64,000 bases of DNA from Margaritispora aquatica (lineage: Eukaryota; Ascomycota; Leotiomycetes; Helotiales; Discinellaceae), in contig VJWN01000013.1 in the NCBI GenBank assembly GCA_007644065.1, positions 1,240,001 through 1,304,000 on the forward strand, given 5' to 3'. This document shows, one piece after another, positions 1 to 11,479 of the stretch. The notes under the pieces were generated by a model. That model was not told the origin of the DNA, searched no databases, and saw nothing but the letters and a program-made list of their open reading frames with translations. Within the stretch, counting starts at the first letter, position 1. The number at the start of each line of letters is the position of its first letter. The position numbers and the translations under genes were made by a program.

Positions 1-1991
1 TTGGTAATTGAAGAGTTAAGTTGTTGAATGGGTCGAATGTGATACTGACTTTGTCACAAACTGGACAAACGAGGGTGGACTTGTACATGCCAGTAAAAAG
101 GTCTGCAATGACAGAATCGTCTCGCCTCTTGGTGATATCCCAGACCTGGGCAGCCAATTCTCGGATAGCCTCGGGATTATTGACCATTTCATCTGTGGAA
201 TCAGGCTTTTCGATATATGGCTTCTTTTTCACACGACTCAGATCTTCTTGCAGACCATCTAGGAGAAACCCCAAAAATTCTTGTGAATCTTGCTGAGCCC
301 ATCCAGAAAACGAGGGAGCATACCTACCAATGGTAGTCTTGAAATATCGAGGGGCGACTGAAGTTGGTACAGGTTCGTGATATATTTCACTCAGCAGGGC
401 CTCGTATGCCTTCGCAACGTCTCCATTATTTCCTAAAGGATTGTGTTCATTGATCTCCTCCTTTGCTGTTCCAGTTAAGAAATATTTGGTCAATTCTTCA
501 ACACTTCGGACACACTGCAAAGCAGAATTCATGTAGCATGTATTTCCCAGATTGCTCAATCCTGACGTGCCCATTTGTCTGCCTGCCTTCTGAGCTCTAC
601 CACGGGTTACAGGCCCAGAAGGAGCCGGACTGTTTCGTCCACTGTTGTTCTGATTTTTGCCAGTTGTCCTCGTGAGCGCTGTGGATGTGGCTCTTGTATC
701 CTTGCTGGAAACATAGTTTGACACATACATGTCGCCCGTCCCAGAGCCACAGATGAATTCATCCAAAACCACAGTCTGAGTGTCCCCGAGTCCAACGAAG
801 GACAGGTTCAAATTACCGTTGTAGTTAGAGTCACTACTAAAATCCCTGAAGTCTACCAGTTCTCTGCTGACATTCTTCTCTAGTTGATTGAAAGAAGGGA
901 CATCTAGGAAAAGTCCAGTCCAGGAGTCTTGAGGTTCACGTTGAACTGAAGTATCTGCAGCAGGACTACCTGGCCTTGAAGGCGGAGGGGTAGCAGTACT
1001 CGCAATTGGAAGACTTGGTTCAGCAGCAGGTAAAAGCCTGGGAACTCGCCAAACACGTACTTTATTCTTTAATGGAATATTTGCTGCAGTCTTGACCATC
1101 TTTAGAAAGTCAAGATATCTGCATGCCCTGGTAAGGACAAAAACAGGTGCAGCAGGATTCTCAGCTTTGAGCTTCTGTGGTATGTTGATAGGGTTGTTAT
1201 CTCCGTAAAGTCTGTGAATTGTGAAAACTGGCGGATAGTACTCAAATTGGACATTCGGAAGCCCATCCGCGCCAATACTGGTATCATGTGCAACTCGCTC
1301 AATGGGTATAGCTCCTTGCATCAGGCCGTACCAGTCCATCAGTAGATCCCAAGCATCTTTACTCAGAGGCCTAAATTGTTCGTCTCCAGCTCCTGGTTTC
1401 AACAGAACATGTTCAACGCCATTGACATCCTTAATGATTTGTTGAGTAATGTCTGAATTATCGACTGGACCAATCTCGCCCTCTGGCTCCTCTTTGCTCG
1501 TCTTTAGAGCTTCTGTACCCCGAGAAATGACACGGTTCAGCCATCGCTTCGAAACAAGATATACTTTATCTCCAGGACGTGGTTGTTTTTGCTGATCAGT
1601 CTCGTAGAGTGTGGTGATGACATTAATCTGGGCATCGATTGAAGGAATTTCTAAAAGACACCAAAATCAGTGACTGTAGGAAGAGCTGGATAAAATACTC
1701 ACCCATGCTTGCAGATCTACCTATTACAGCAATAGGTTCTTCGTCCTCGTCGTCCAGCTCAACTCGCTGAGGACCAGGCTCGCCATTAAGCATATCAATT
1801 GATTGGGCTCTTTGAGGTCTTGCAGCCGGTGTTGATTTTGGAGAGATAACCACGGGCGCTGGGTCAGAAGAGGGTACTGGTATCATATCGACATCTTCTG
1901 GACTGGAGTTGATTATTTCTGAATCCAATTCTGAAGCACGGCGCTTGAGGGGTGACGACGACCTTTCAGAGTGATCTGCTGCTCCTCCCAT
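1..1991 (-). CDS. UBP12: UBP12/USP15-type ubiquitin carboxyl-terminal hydrolase, C-terminus cut by window edge
   Basis: Cysteine deubiquitinase that removes ubiquitin from proteins. Two exons are read: 1991-1703 and 1650-1, with a 52-bp intron (1651-1702) that starts GTGAGT and ends TTTTAG. The N-terminus is disordered and Ser/Pro/Asp/Glu-rich. A DUSP-like region follows (PGDKVYLVSKRWLN, then WDLLMDWYG). The USP domain begins with the Cys box LSNLGNTCYMNSALQC, whose catalytic Cys codon lies at 536-538. GWAQQDSQEFLGFLLDGL and LVCPVCDKVSITFDPF are further USP signatures. The His box would lie beyond base 1. The chosen start is the first in-frame ATG (MGGAADHSERSSS). The same frame stays open upstream to 2427 without an ATG, so an extra N-terminal exon near 2430-2700 is possible. 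Order DUSP then USP fits the Ubp12/USP4/11/15 group. Family confidence is high; the start is uncertain. Confidence 0.9.
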
Positions 1992-2429
1992 GATTGCTCG
2001 ATGCGAAATAAACTGAGCTTGGGACGGCCCCGTCGTATCTATTCCGTTTGGTGCTCGGAGATCAGAGCCTTGTGAATCTCCACCTCGCTCGCCTTCCAGC
2101 GAAAGGCCTGCGTAGGCTGCACTAGGAGAACTTGCAGCAGAGGGGATTTGCCCTTGATACACTCCAGCAGATGACTCTCTTTGAATATGTGGAGGTATGT
2201 GTGGTGGGAGTCCTATATCTGCGGGGAGATCAAAACGTGGTGGGTCGGTGGGGTCTTCAACAGAGTTGAGGGGAATATCTGGGTTTGTATCCAGAGGTTG
2301 GTCCTGCGCAGGCGAAAGCTTTCTTTTCTTTATGGAAGACGTTTTGACGACGAGCTGCCTCTGCAGCTCTGAATCCGTCTTAAGAGAAGGTGTAGGGTTG
2401 GGAGGTGGTGCCGAGAAGCTTCGCTGTCA

Positions 2430-5400
2430 TTCGCAAGTCCCAAACTGCGGAAACTGACAGGTGTGGGCTGCAGATGCTTATGAACAACAGGATCGAGGCG
2501 CTGGAACCATCTGGCAGAAACAGGTAAAGTGGCGGAGTTTTTGTGACCTGATAAAACGGCAAGTCGGTATCTGTAGAAGTTGAATCGATTTTGGGATTCA
2601 GGGCGAGAAGGCTTCCGGCGAGGGACGAGGCAGTGGTGGTGCGGACCTTTTTTTGCTTGGGGTTTTTGCAAAGATTCTGCCCTGAGCGCAGTCAATAGTC
2701 AATAGTCGATGATAATACGATGATGCAAGCACAACAAAACCCTTTCAATAAATAGATACGTCGCGCTATCGCGATGGACTTTTCATTTGACTATCATAAA
2801 AACACGTCTAGTAGTGAAACGAATCACGACCTTCGTTATGGGTTATGGATTATGGGTAAGCAGGATCCGCTCTGTGATTTTGGTCGCGACTGACACCTGA
2901 CAGATTTCACAGGCAACGACAGCGCGTGTCCAGAACAATTCATTGATTCACGTACTTAGCCTTCTCGTGAGCAAGGCACATTCACTTAAGGTAGTAGGGT
3001 CGGCCTCTGCAAATTATTAGCTGTTTGACTACTGATCTGTTTGTCTTTTGATTGCTCGTCTTTGCTGTATTTCTGTATCTACTACCAAATGTTGTCCGCT
3101 CTTCATATATGTTTAGGCATTCTTGCTATGTTTCAGTACAGTATGGCAACTCATTTTTGATGATGAAGAGGTTGACTCGCACCTCACATCATCTCGCAAC
3201 TATTTTAATATCACCGCCATCAAGAATACTGCATAGAGGTGTACGTAGCTTGGGCTACCTTGCAAGTTCTAGGTGGCAATAGCTTTAGCTATATTCAAAG
3301 AGAGATCTTTAAAAAGTTTTGAGCATCTTTAAAATATAGGCGACTGACTCTTGCATGCAATGCAGCCTCGTGTTCTGGAGAGTTTCCCTCGTTATTCTGG
3401 TATTAGCTTATGAGTTTGGAACAGCATATCTGCGCTAGGTTTTTATGCCTTGGTTATTGCAAGCAATTTAGTATTGATACAATAGCAGAAAATCGCTGCA
3501 TAGATCATATCAGCCGCTCATCTTGGCCAGACTCAGAACGTGTTTGCTAGAATGCTGAGTGAAGTTAGCCATTACTATATGGAAGCTTGAAAGACTCGGC
3601 AGGCATTCCTCCTTGCAGATTTTAATTCCCTTACATTTCTTCTAGAGTCATGCAAACCTCCAAACTGTTCATTTCATTTCATTGCACTGAATAAAAGCAA
3701 TCTGAGGTGGGTGCCAATTTAGAAGTTAGATGCCATCATAGGTTTTTGAGATTGAGAAACATCGCAAAATTTACCCCTGTCTGAACATTCTCTTTTACAC
3801 GACAAGGATATTTAGATAGCCATTGAATACCCTCCGAAACTGCACGTAGTTTCGTGCAGGATTGCTCTCTATACTCAGCGATGGTGGAGGGAATACCTAC
3901 TTGCATTCGAAATGATATATTATAATTGTTGCTGCAATGAAAGGAGAAAGCACGGATCTTCTACTTCAAAGACAAGCCTCACATGTCGATAGCCTCTTGC
4001 ACTGTAGTAAAAATATACACTACAAGCTTACAACTCTCGCACGTCGATTCTCCCCTCACCTGAGACTGATTTCAACATCTGTCCAAGACCTGACTGAATT
4101 GAAGAGATGCGCTATGGAAAGATCTGCATAATCACATTGAAACCCCGTGTGCATGTCATATTCACTCCTAGTATAGGTATTCATTAGATCTACTAGTAAA
4201 TCAAACTTGGCTTAAATTTAGCTACTGTGTATTGCTTCACTTCAATTGCCAGCAGCCTATCCAATAGGTAATGTATCTGCTTTAGGATATCCCACACAAA
4301 TGGTAGACCTTGCTCGTGTATTGACTGTTGTCAGCATGCGTTTCTATTGTGCGCTCTGGGGATAAATAGCAACGCTTACAGCTGTTATTAATTGCCGTAT
4401 CATATACGTCACACAATCAGTTTCATCTTCTTCGCCTTATTTTTCTATCATCGCCATGATCTTAGAACATTTCCTGGTCTGATCGCTCGATCGAGCTTGG
4501 GCGAGGCTAGGCCATTAAAGACCACCATTTTATCAGTCCGTACAATTAAAACTACCAAGGACACATTATTCATACTCGATATTTTTCGTTGTCTTGAGGG
4601 CAATGATGACGACATCTTTCACTATCACGGTTGTTGCTGTTGTTGTGCCTGTTGAGGTAGGTTGTATACTCCCAGCATAAATACCAAGCCGTGGCCCTGT
4701 CCATATACACAGTTTCGCGGTCTCACAAGCCATACCTTGTGTCAGGGATGAAGCAAGCTATATTGACGTGATAATTACTGATAATAACCATCATTAAGAA
4801 GAAGTTGAACAAGACATATTGAGAGATGGTATCAATGTTGAGGGCCGATGTGAGTCGAAGTAAGAATTGTTGCACTTCGTCGAAGTGGGCCCGAGTAATT
4901 GTAGTCAATGATGAATTCGTGTGAAGATTTTTAGAAAGACCCAAAGTCAATCAAACGACATTTTGAAAGCACTTTATCAGTGATGGTGGTGAAGAATGAC
5001 CTGAACCTCGAAGGAAGGGCATATGTTATGGTCATGTGATCTCGCTAGACACTGTGATTACCTTACCTAGTCTCCGTCTTGGCTCGATCCCACTTTTTTG
5101 GCTGTTCTTCACTCACTTCGGTCTTCCTCATTCTCACACCGAACACCACCAACCAAACACCGAATACAGTCATATGCCACTTTCTATCAATTGGATAGTA
5201 TCTTCTCTGATGCTCTATCTTACTCATCGGCGCGTGTGTCCCTCAAAATCAAAACGGGTATTTACCCGTGTCGAAGTAAAACAAAGGGAGGCCTCATATC
5301 TCTCTTTACTCCATGCTAACTACGATACCTTCTCCATCAGCATCATCACTCACGAAAGCGTTATTGCGCTGCTCCCTTATCAACAACTAGAGAGGGACAG

Positions 5401-6230
5401 TGCATTGTCCAATAACCTAGAATTATTATGCAGTGTGTCGTCACTGGGAATGCACGACACCAAACTGACTGCTCACACTCATGGTGGCCTCACCAGCCTC
5501 TTTCTGTGCACCGCCTCAAAAGTCTGAAAGTCTGGATCTGTTTGCAAATGCGGAAGACACCACACAGAACCAGACAAACGGCACTTTCAGACCCCACGCT
5601 CTCCACAGACCATTACCACGCTTCTTCCTGATTGCTAGTTCTGTCCAATCATGCAATCATCAATCAGGCAGACTCTTCGGTGGCACCGGAGCCTCACTGC
5701 CTCGTGGCTGCATGTCGTTGATTCTAGGTACGCCGAAAGAGCCACAGCCAGTGGATAACTCGACACAATGTGGTCATTTTACGAGCAGAGCTTGTTTAGC
5801 CAACAGATACTCCCAAGGGGCTACCAGCCATGCAGTCAGCGCTCTCATTTTCTGTCTAAAGCTTGACGATGGTCTAGGATATCGGCTGTCTGTCTGCCTT
5901 ATGACTCAGGTCGGAAAGTTCAATATGGGTCTCTTTTTGCCTTGATACCGCTGCCTAAGTAGGTTATATAGGTAAGACATTTGCTTCAGATTTCAATTTT
6001 TATTTCTCTCATCATTCGCTTCATATCTTCGCAATAAATTTGAACTCGAGTATTTTCCAAAGGTGTCGAGTCAAGCAGGTTGCACAACAACAACCCCTCA
6101 TTCGCAACTTCCCTCCACTGCAGAATCGGTGTCACCACAACCTTCTGACAGATACGGATAACACACCCGAGTTATCTTGCGCAACATATCTTCCTTATAT
6201 CAAGCCTCCAAACTATTGGAATTCGCAGTC
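2430..6230. other. gene-poor interval between UBP12 and the AAA ATPase
   Basis: About 3.8 kb with only short open frames and no recognisable protein. The longest, 5036-5527 (163 codons), has no family motif and lacks a convincing codon pattern. A small perfect inverted repeat (ACGGGTA, 2-nt spacer, TACCCGT) lies at 5254-5269. The last 250 bp are the likely promoter and leader of the AAA gene. No tRNA, rRNA or clear transposon ends were seen. Confidence 0.5.
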
Positions 6231-8132
6231 ATGAATTCAACATTACTTACTACTCCGATGCCTAGCGCGATGGCATCCGAATTCCCTGAGGCTATCGCGA
6301 ATCCTTCCACCCTCCTCCTCGACACGTTCTTCCCTGGGTTTTCTCTGGTATCGTCTGTTCTCGCAAAATATCTGAAAATCGATATCACTATTTACCTCCC
6401 TCTCCTTTTGATTGCCGGTGCTGTCTTATGGTTCAGTCAGCAAGCGAACGCATGGATTTGGGACTCCATTGACACATACCTCATGTCCACTGTGGATATT
6501 CGAGTTGACGACGAAATGTACAATATGGTTATGGGCTGGATCGCAAATCAACCTTTTGCGGCACGGTCTCGACGTTTCATCGCCAATACCGATATCACTA
6601 GTCGGTCGTGGAATTTATGGCGAGATTCTTGGGATGAGGAAGAAGAGGAGGAGGAGACGGCAGTCCAATTTGACGAGAATGGAGAGGCGATCGCCAAGGT
6701 TGGCGGAAAGAAGGATAAAGGTGTGCAGTTCACTCCATCATTTGGTATGCACTATTTCTTCTACAAAAAGAATCTCCTCATCTTCCGCCGAACTCGCGAT
6801 CAACGCCAAATCTCTCTTGGGAGTGTGTCCGAGCTCGAGGAAATTTCGCTTCAAAGTTTCGGTCGGAACCCTCGAATCCTCAAAGAACTCCTTGCCGAAT
6901 GTCGAGCCAAGTTCATCGAGAATGATCTCAATAAAACCATCATCTACAGAGGAGGTCGCAAGAATGGCAGGCAAGAGGTAGGATGGACCCGATGCGCCGC
7001 ACGCGCTTCTCGTCCATTCTCTACGGTTGTGCTTGATGAAGCTGTCAAAGAGTCACTGGTTAGCGATATGCGAGATTATCTTCATCAAAACACCCGACGA
7101 TGGTACAGTAATCGCGGTATTCCTTACCGACGTGGTTATCTATTCTATGGGGCTCCAGGCACAGGCAAGTCCTCATTATCATTTGCCATCGCTGGTTACT
7201 TCAAGTTGAAAATTTATGTCGTATCTCTCAACTCAGGTACCATGAATGAAGAGGCCCTTGGCGACCTCTTTGCTGAGCTTCCAAAGCAATGTGTCGTCCT
7301 TCTCGAGGACATTGACACCGCAGGCATGACCGATTCGCGCAAAAAGGATGACAAGGAGAAGCCTATGCCCCTATTCACTGACAAGGGCACCCCGGTCATC
7401 ATGCCTGGCGAGTCGCGAAACAACACTGCGAACAAGATCTCCCTTTCCGCGCTTCTCAATATACTCGACGGAGTCGCTTCACAAGAAGGCCGCATCCTCA
7501 TCATGACTACTAATCATATTGAGAAGCTGGACGAGGCACTCATTCGACCTGGACGAGTGGACATGAAAGTCAAGTTCGATCTCGCCACCACAGACATGAT
7601 CACCACCATCTTCCGTGCCATCTTTTCCACGCTCGAAGGCGATATCGCACCTACGTCCTCCGCCAGTATTTCTCCAACACCGCCAATCCGTCTCCCAAAA
7701 TCCATACCTCTTATCACAAGTGAAGCAACAAGTGCCTCCCTAGCCCTTGCAGCCAAAATGCTTGCCGATGCGGAAGCAGCCACGCTTCTCGCCCAACAGG
7801 CTGAAGAATCTAAAATCAACGCCTTATCGCAACAACTCGGAGCCCTCATCCCATCAATGACATTCAGCCCCGCAGAGATCCAGGGATATCTCCTTAAGCA
7901 TAAATGTAAGCCTGATGTTGCGGTCCTTGAGGCCAGTGCGTGGGTCGAGAAGACTTTGAAAGAAAAGAAGGAGAAGAAGGACAAGGAGAATAAGGAGAAA
8001 GAGGAGGTTGAGAAGCTGAAGGAAAATGAGAGTTGGTTAGAGAGAATGTGGGCTGTGGGTGTGTGGGCCAAACAGCCCGAAGACGATGAGGAGAAGAACG
8101 CAGATTCTGGGGCTGATAGCGACAGTGATTGA
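6231..8132 (+). CDS. BCS1-like AAA ATPase
   Basis: Single-exon gene of 633 residues. Members of this family are membrane-anchored AAA proteins; true Bcs1 inserts the Rieske protein into mitochondrial complex III. An N-terminal hydrophobic segment (near residues 45-65, IYLPLLLIAGAVLW) is followed by a BCS1_N-type domain. The AAA module has Walker A GAPGTGKSS (about residue 307), Walker B VVLLEDID (about 355) and the MTTNHIEKLDEALIRPGRVD second region of homology. The C-terminal 130 residues are Ala-rich, then a Lys/Glu-rich charged tail. The first ATG giving MNSTLL is used because the frame upstream has no ATG. At 633 residues it is longer than yeast Bcs1 (456), so it is probably one of the expanded fungal BCS1 paralogues. 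Its substrate is unknown. Confidence 0.88.
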   Translation: MNSTLLTTPMPSAMASEFPEAIANPSTLLLDTFFPGFSLVSSVLAKYLKIDITIYLPLLLIAGAVLWFSQQANAWIWDSIDTYLMSTVDIRVDDEMYNMVMGWIANQPFAARSRRFIANTDITSRSWNLWRDSWDEEEEEEETAVQFDENGEAIAKVGGKKDKGVQFTPSFGMHYFFYKKNLLIFRRTRDQRQISLGSVSELEEISLQSFGRNPRILKELLAECRAKFIENDLNKTIIYRGGRKNGRQEVGWTRCAARASRPFSTVVLDEAVKESLVSDMRDYLHQNTRRWYSNRGIPYRRGYLFYGAPGTGKSSLSFAIAGYFKLKIYVVSLNSGTMNEEALGDLFAELPKQCVVLLEDIDTAGMTDSRKKDDKEKPMPLFTDKGTPVIMPGESRNNTANKISLSALLNILDGVASQEGRILIMTTNHIEKLDEALIRPGRVDMKVKFDLATTDMITTIFRAIFSTLEGDIAPTSSASISPTPPIRLPKSIPLITSEATSASLALAAKMLADAEAATLLAQQAEESKINALSQQLGALIPSMTFSPAEIQGYLLKHKCKPDVAVLEASAWVEKTLKEKKEKKDKENKEKEEVEKLKENESWLERMWAVGVWAKQPEDDEEKNADSGADSDSD

Positions 8133-9704
8133 GGGCGTTGACCTTGACGATGATACGATAAGACGATATATTGCGATTTACTTTTGGGAGGAAAAGTGGA
8201 AAGGAGGGATTTTGTACCACGGTATTTTAGCGAATTGGGATGATAGGAGCGTTTTTGGATATCGTTGGGATCATCGGTAGCATTTCATGGCGTTACTAGG
8301 CATGGGGTAAACCGTGGTGCCAGAGGGAAATTGAGGGCTTTGGTCCTGTGCTTGGGTGTGCTTGCATGGGCAATTTTGTTTATATCCATTTACTCATCCA
8401 ATTACTTTTATTACTTCATCTCACAATATCCACAATACCCAAAAGTGCATCTTTGCATCGCATATTCAGGATATTCTACCATTTAAATATTCGCCTACCT
8501 CTCTTCTCGATTGAAGTACGATTGTCATGTGGCATATGTAAGGTAATCTTATCTTAGCAAGATGTTGACTCTAAAATAGAAAATATACCGTTCTCCTCTT
8601 CATTTCATGTTGCATTTTGGATATCAAATGGGCTTTGCGCTTTCGCCGCTAAAGGACTATATACAACCAGATTCCTTCAATTGAGATTCGAATCTACATC
8701 CGGTTCCTGTTTTGAAAACTTTCAAGTGTCATCCTTCATGTAGCTCGTCGTTCCATTTGAAGCAATATTTATTTTGTTATGTTTTGCATATCGCTTTGTG
8801 ATAAAAACTACACTATTTTACTTCCTTTGTGTTTCGTTATGAGATTCCATTGGTCTTGGAATACAAAACAGCCTAGTGGAGTTTCCGTTGCGTGTTGTGC
8901 CAATAATTTGTCTATAGGCTTGTATTCCTGTCTATGGATCTTTGGCTCTAGATCTGGAATTTCATTTCTGGAGAAAGTTACAATGTATCAGAAGTGCTGT
9001 TCTTAGGCATGTCTCCTAAATAGAACAAATGCTTTTGAAAGTACAGGTAGGGTAATGCGGATTTTCGAAATTTTCGATTGTTAGAAAATTCGTAACTCCA
9101 CAAGAAAGGTGTCTAAATAATAAGGTATAAAAATGGATCCTACGCTCTTCAGGTTTCGGTTCCATTATAAGAATCTGGATCTATAGATATTTCTTAGTTT
9201 ATATAGTGATTTTCATATGCATGTTGAAATTATTTCAATTTTTTGTCGCTACGTCTATTCTTTCTTTCAGGCGGACCTATTCCAGATTAGTGCTAGTTTG
9301 AAGATCAGGCAATAGACAGGAGTATCTTGAGGATAACCTACTTAGGATACGGGATGATCCATTTATAGTATTAGGAAAGCTTATTGTGTTGGATAATACT
9401 AGGCCCCACGTTTCGCCAAGCGAGATCTCGGAAGCAAGATCCATCTGAAGAAACTACCCAATCAAGTATGCGGCAGTACGACGAGATGCATGACAGACAG
9501 GGATACATGTTAACGTTTTATTTTGCACAGTATCTTGCAACGACGACGATTTCTCTTAGCATGCTTTAAACATATTCACACGCTTAGGTGATGGGCGTTA
9601 CGAGGAGAAGAACTCCAGCAGCATATCGCATCATCTGTTCCTGGCTTGAAATTCAAAGGAAGACATATACATATACACAAATTACCTGCTCGATCATCGT
9701 AGTC
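8133..9704. other. non-coding interval
   Basis: About 1.6 kb, AT-rich, with only short unsupported open frames. It holds the 3' flank of the AAA gene and the promoter of the Zn2Cys6 regulator. No RNA gene or repeat family was recognised. Confidence 0.5.
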
Positions 9705-10902
9705 ATGCCTGGTCCTAGACGAAGAGTGCATAGGAAGACTAGAACTGGCTGCAAAGGATGTAAGGAACAACGAAAGAAGGTGAAGAAATCTCCATCTCCA
9801 ATCTTTGCCTCAGCCCTACAATACCGAGTAGTATGCCACTGACGCAATACGATAGTGCGACGAGAAAAATCCCACATGCGGCAATTGTAATAGGAGAAGC
9901 CTTATATGCAGCCTTTCCAATTTCAGCTTGAGTCTCCCATACTTAGGCACATTCAATTCGCCGCCAGCAGAGCTTGATCTCATGGCACTGGACCTCAAGA
10001 CTTTAGAGCTCTTCCATCATTACACTGCAGTGACGAGTTTGACCCTTTCGATCAGAAGTCGAGTCTCCATTTGGCAGATTCAAATCCCCCGCATGGCATT
10101 CGAAAACAGCTTTATCATGCACGGCATGCTTGCTGTGTCGGCACTGCACCTCGCTTCTCTGCAGCCCCTTCGGCGAAGCGAACTAGTGCTTCGAGCTGCC
10201 GTTTCGGAGAATCTGGCCCTGATCTCGTATCGAGAGTACATCACCATTCAAGATGAAACCACTGCCCATGCTGCCCTTGCCTTTGGCGCATTCGTGATCC
10301 CTTATGTCTTTACCCTCACGACATCAGATCCGTCGTCTGGGGGCCTCCCAACACTGAATGCCGAGTCGCCACATTGGTTCTTCCTCGTGCGAGGCATCAT
10401 CTTACTCGTTATTCGGACGTGGTCTACGCTTCAAAGCGGCCCCTTTGGTCCAATGCTGACCACTAATTCAGCACCCGTTGATTACAATGCGAATCCTAAC
10501 GATCACCACTTCTCACGCCTGAGGTCACTTCTTGAGAATAGCGAATCCCAGGATGTTGTCGATGTGAAAAGAAAAGAGATACTTATAGAAGCGCTAGATA
10601 TGTTAAGGGGATTGGCGATCCTCCCATTTGTGATACCGAAAAGGCAAGATCTCCGCTCGACACTGTATCTCTGGCCAGGCTTAGTATCTTATGGGTACAT
10701 CGAGTTGCTTCATCAGCGGCGTCCCGAAGCTCTCGTGCTGCTAGCTTATTACTGTGTGCTTGTTAAACAGAATGATAGCTGTTGGTTTTTGAAAGGGATT
10801 GGCGATAGGATGCTGGTCGAGATTGAAAAGGTTCTGAGTAAAGAGTGGAAGGCTTGGATCACATGGGCTATAGAATACCCTTCTCAAAGAAATGAAGAAT
10901 AA
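9705..10902 (+). CDS. Zn2Cys6 transcription factor (UPC2-like type)
   Basis: Fungal binuclear zinc cluster regulator, predicted nuclear and DNA-binding. The gene is split: exon 1 9705-9779, a 76-bp phase-0 intron 9780-9855, exon 2 9856-10902, giving 373 residues. The intron falls inside the zinc cluster. Only the spliced form restores C16-x2-C19-x6-C26-x6-C33-x2-C36-x6-C43, a perfect family spacing. Reading through the intron hits a stop after 45 codons. The remainder (LDLMALDLKTLELFHHYTAVTSLTL, given here only in part as LELFHHYTA, then HGMLAVSALHLA) matches the C-terminal region common to UPC2/ECM22-like fungal regulators. It lies just upstream of a dead AMP-binding ligase and a UstYa-like gene, so it may be a pathway regulator left in a decaying cluster. 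Target genes cannot be told from sequence. Confidence 0.85.
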
Positions 10903-11479
10903 GAAGAAGATTAAGCGTTTGTAATTACCCGTTTATTTGTGGGCAGTCACTTGTTCTGGTCCACTAGTTCTTTTGCTGCTATCACTGGTTCGTGCCTCCC
11001 TCCCGAAAGTTTATGTCTACGACCATGACATAACTTTCTGTTGAGGTAGTAGCTTAGAGCCAGAACTTCAAGTCGACAGGCGCAGCACTATCAATGGGGT
11101 TTCCTCTCGTAAATGCCCAGTGCCAAGTTATCATATTGTAGAAAGGGCCATTTGTTACCCGTCGACAGAGGAACACTTGAAAGTGACGCACCAACTACAG
11201 CAAAAACATACGTACTACCTACAAATTTATCTAAACACGAATAGATCAGAACTAAACACCCATCCTCGCTTCCAGATTACCCAAGCCGAAGACGAGTGTA
11301 ACTTTTTCTTAGCTACGGCGCCGAATTCGAGCCAAATTCTGCATTCGGAATGCAAATCCAAAATGACACCAAGTTTGAGGTCCCAGTATGCGACCTTTTT
11401 TCATTCTTGTTCGATGAGTGTTCTTATGACCTGATGAGCCTGTAAGTCGAGTCTTTTTCATTTGCCTAGCTACTCATTC
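10903..11479. other. non-coding interval
   Basis: Spacer between the regulator and the decayed ligase. One 104-codon frame (11120-11434) shows no family resemblance. Parts may belong to the lost 5' end of the ligase, but no residue match supports this. Confidence 0.35.

Noticed and set aside
5254..5269. 7-bp inverted repeat ACGGGTA/TACCCGT as a terminator or operator
   Set aside because: Too short and isolated to assign; such repeats arise by chance in 64 kb.
5036..5945. Two overlapping 154-163 codon plus-strand ORFs
   Set aside because: No family resemblance, no splice-consistent extension and composition like non-coding DNA.
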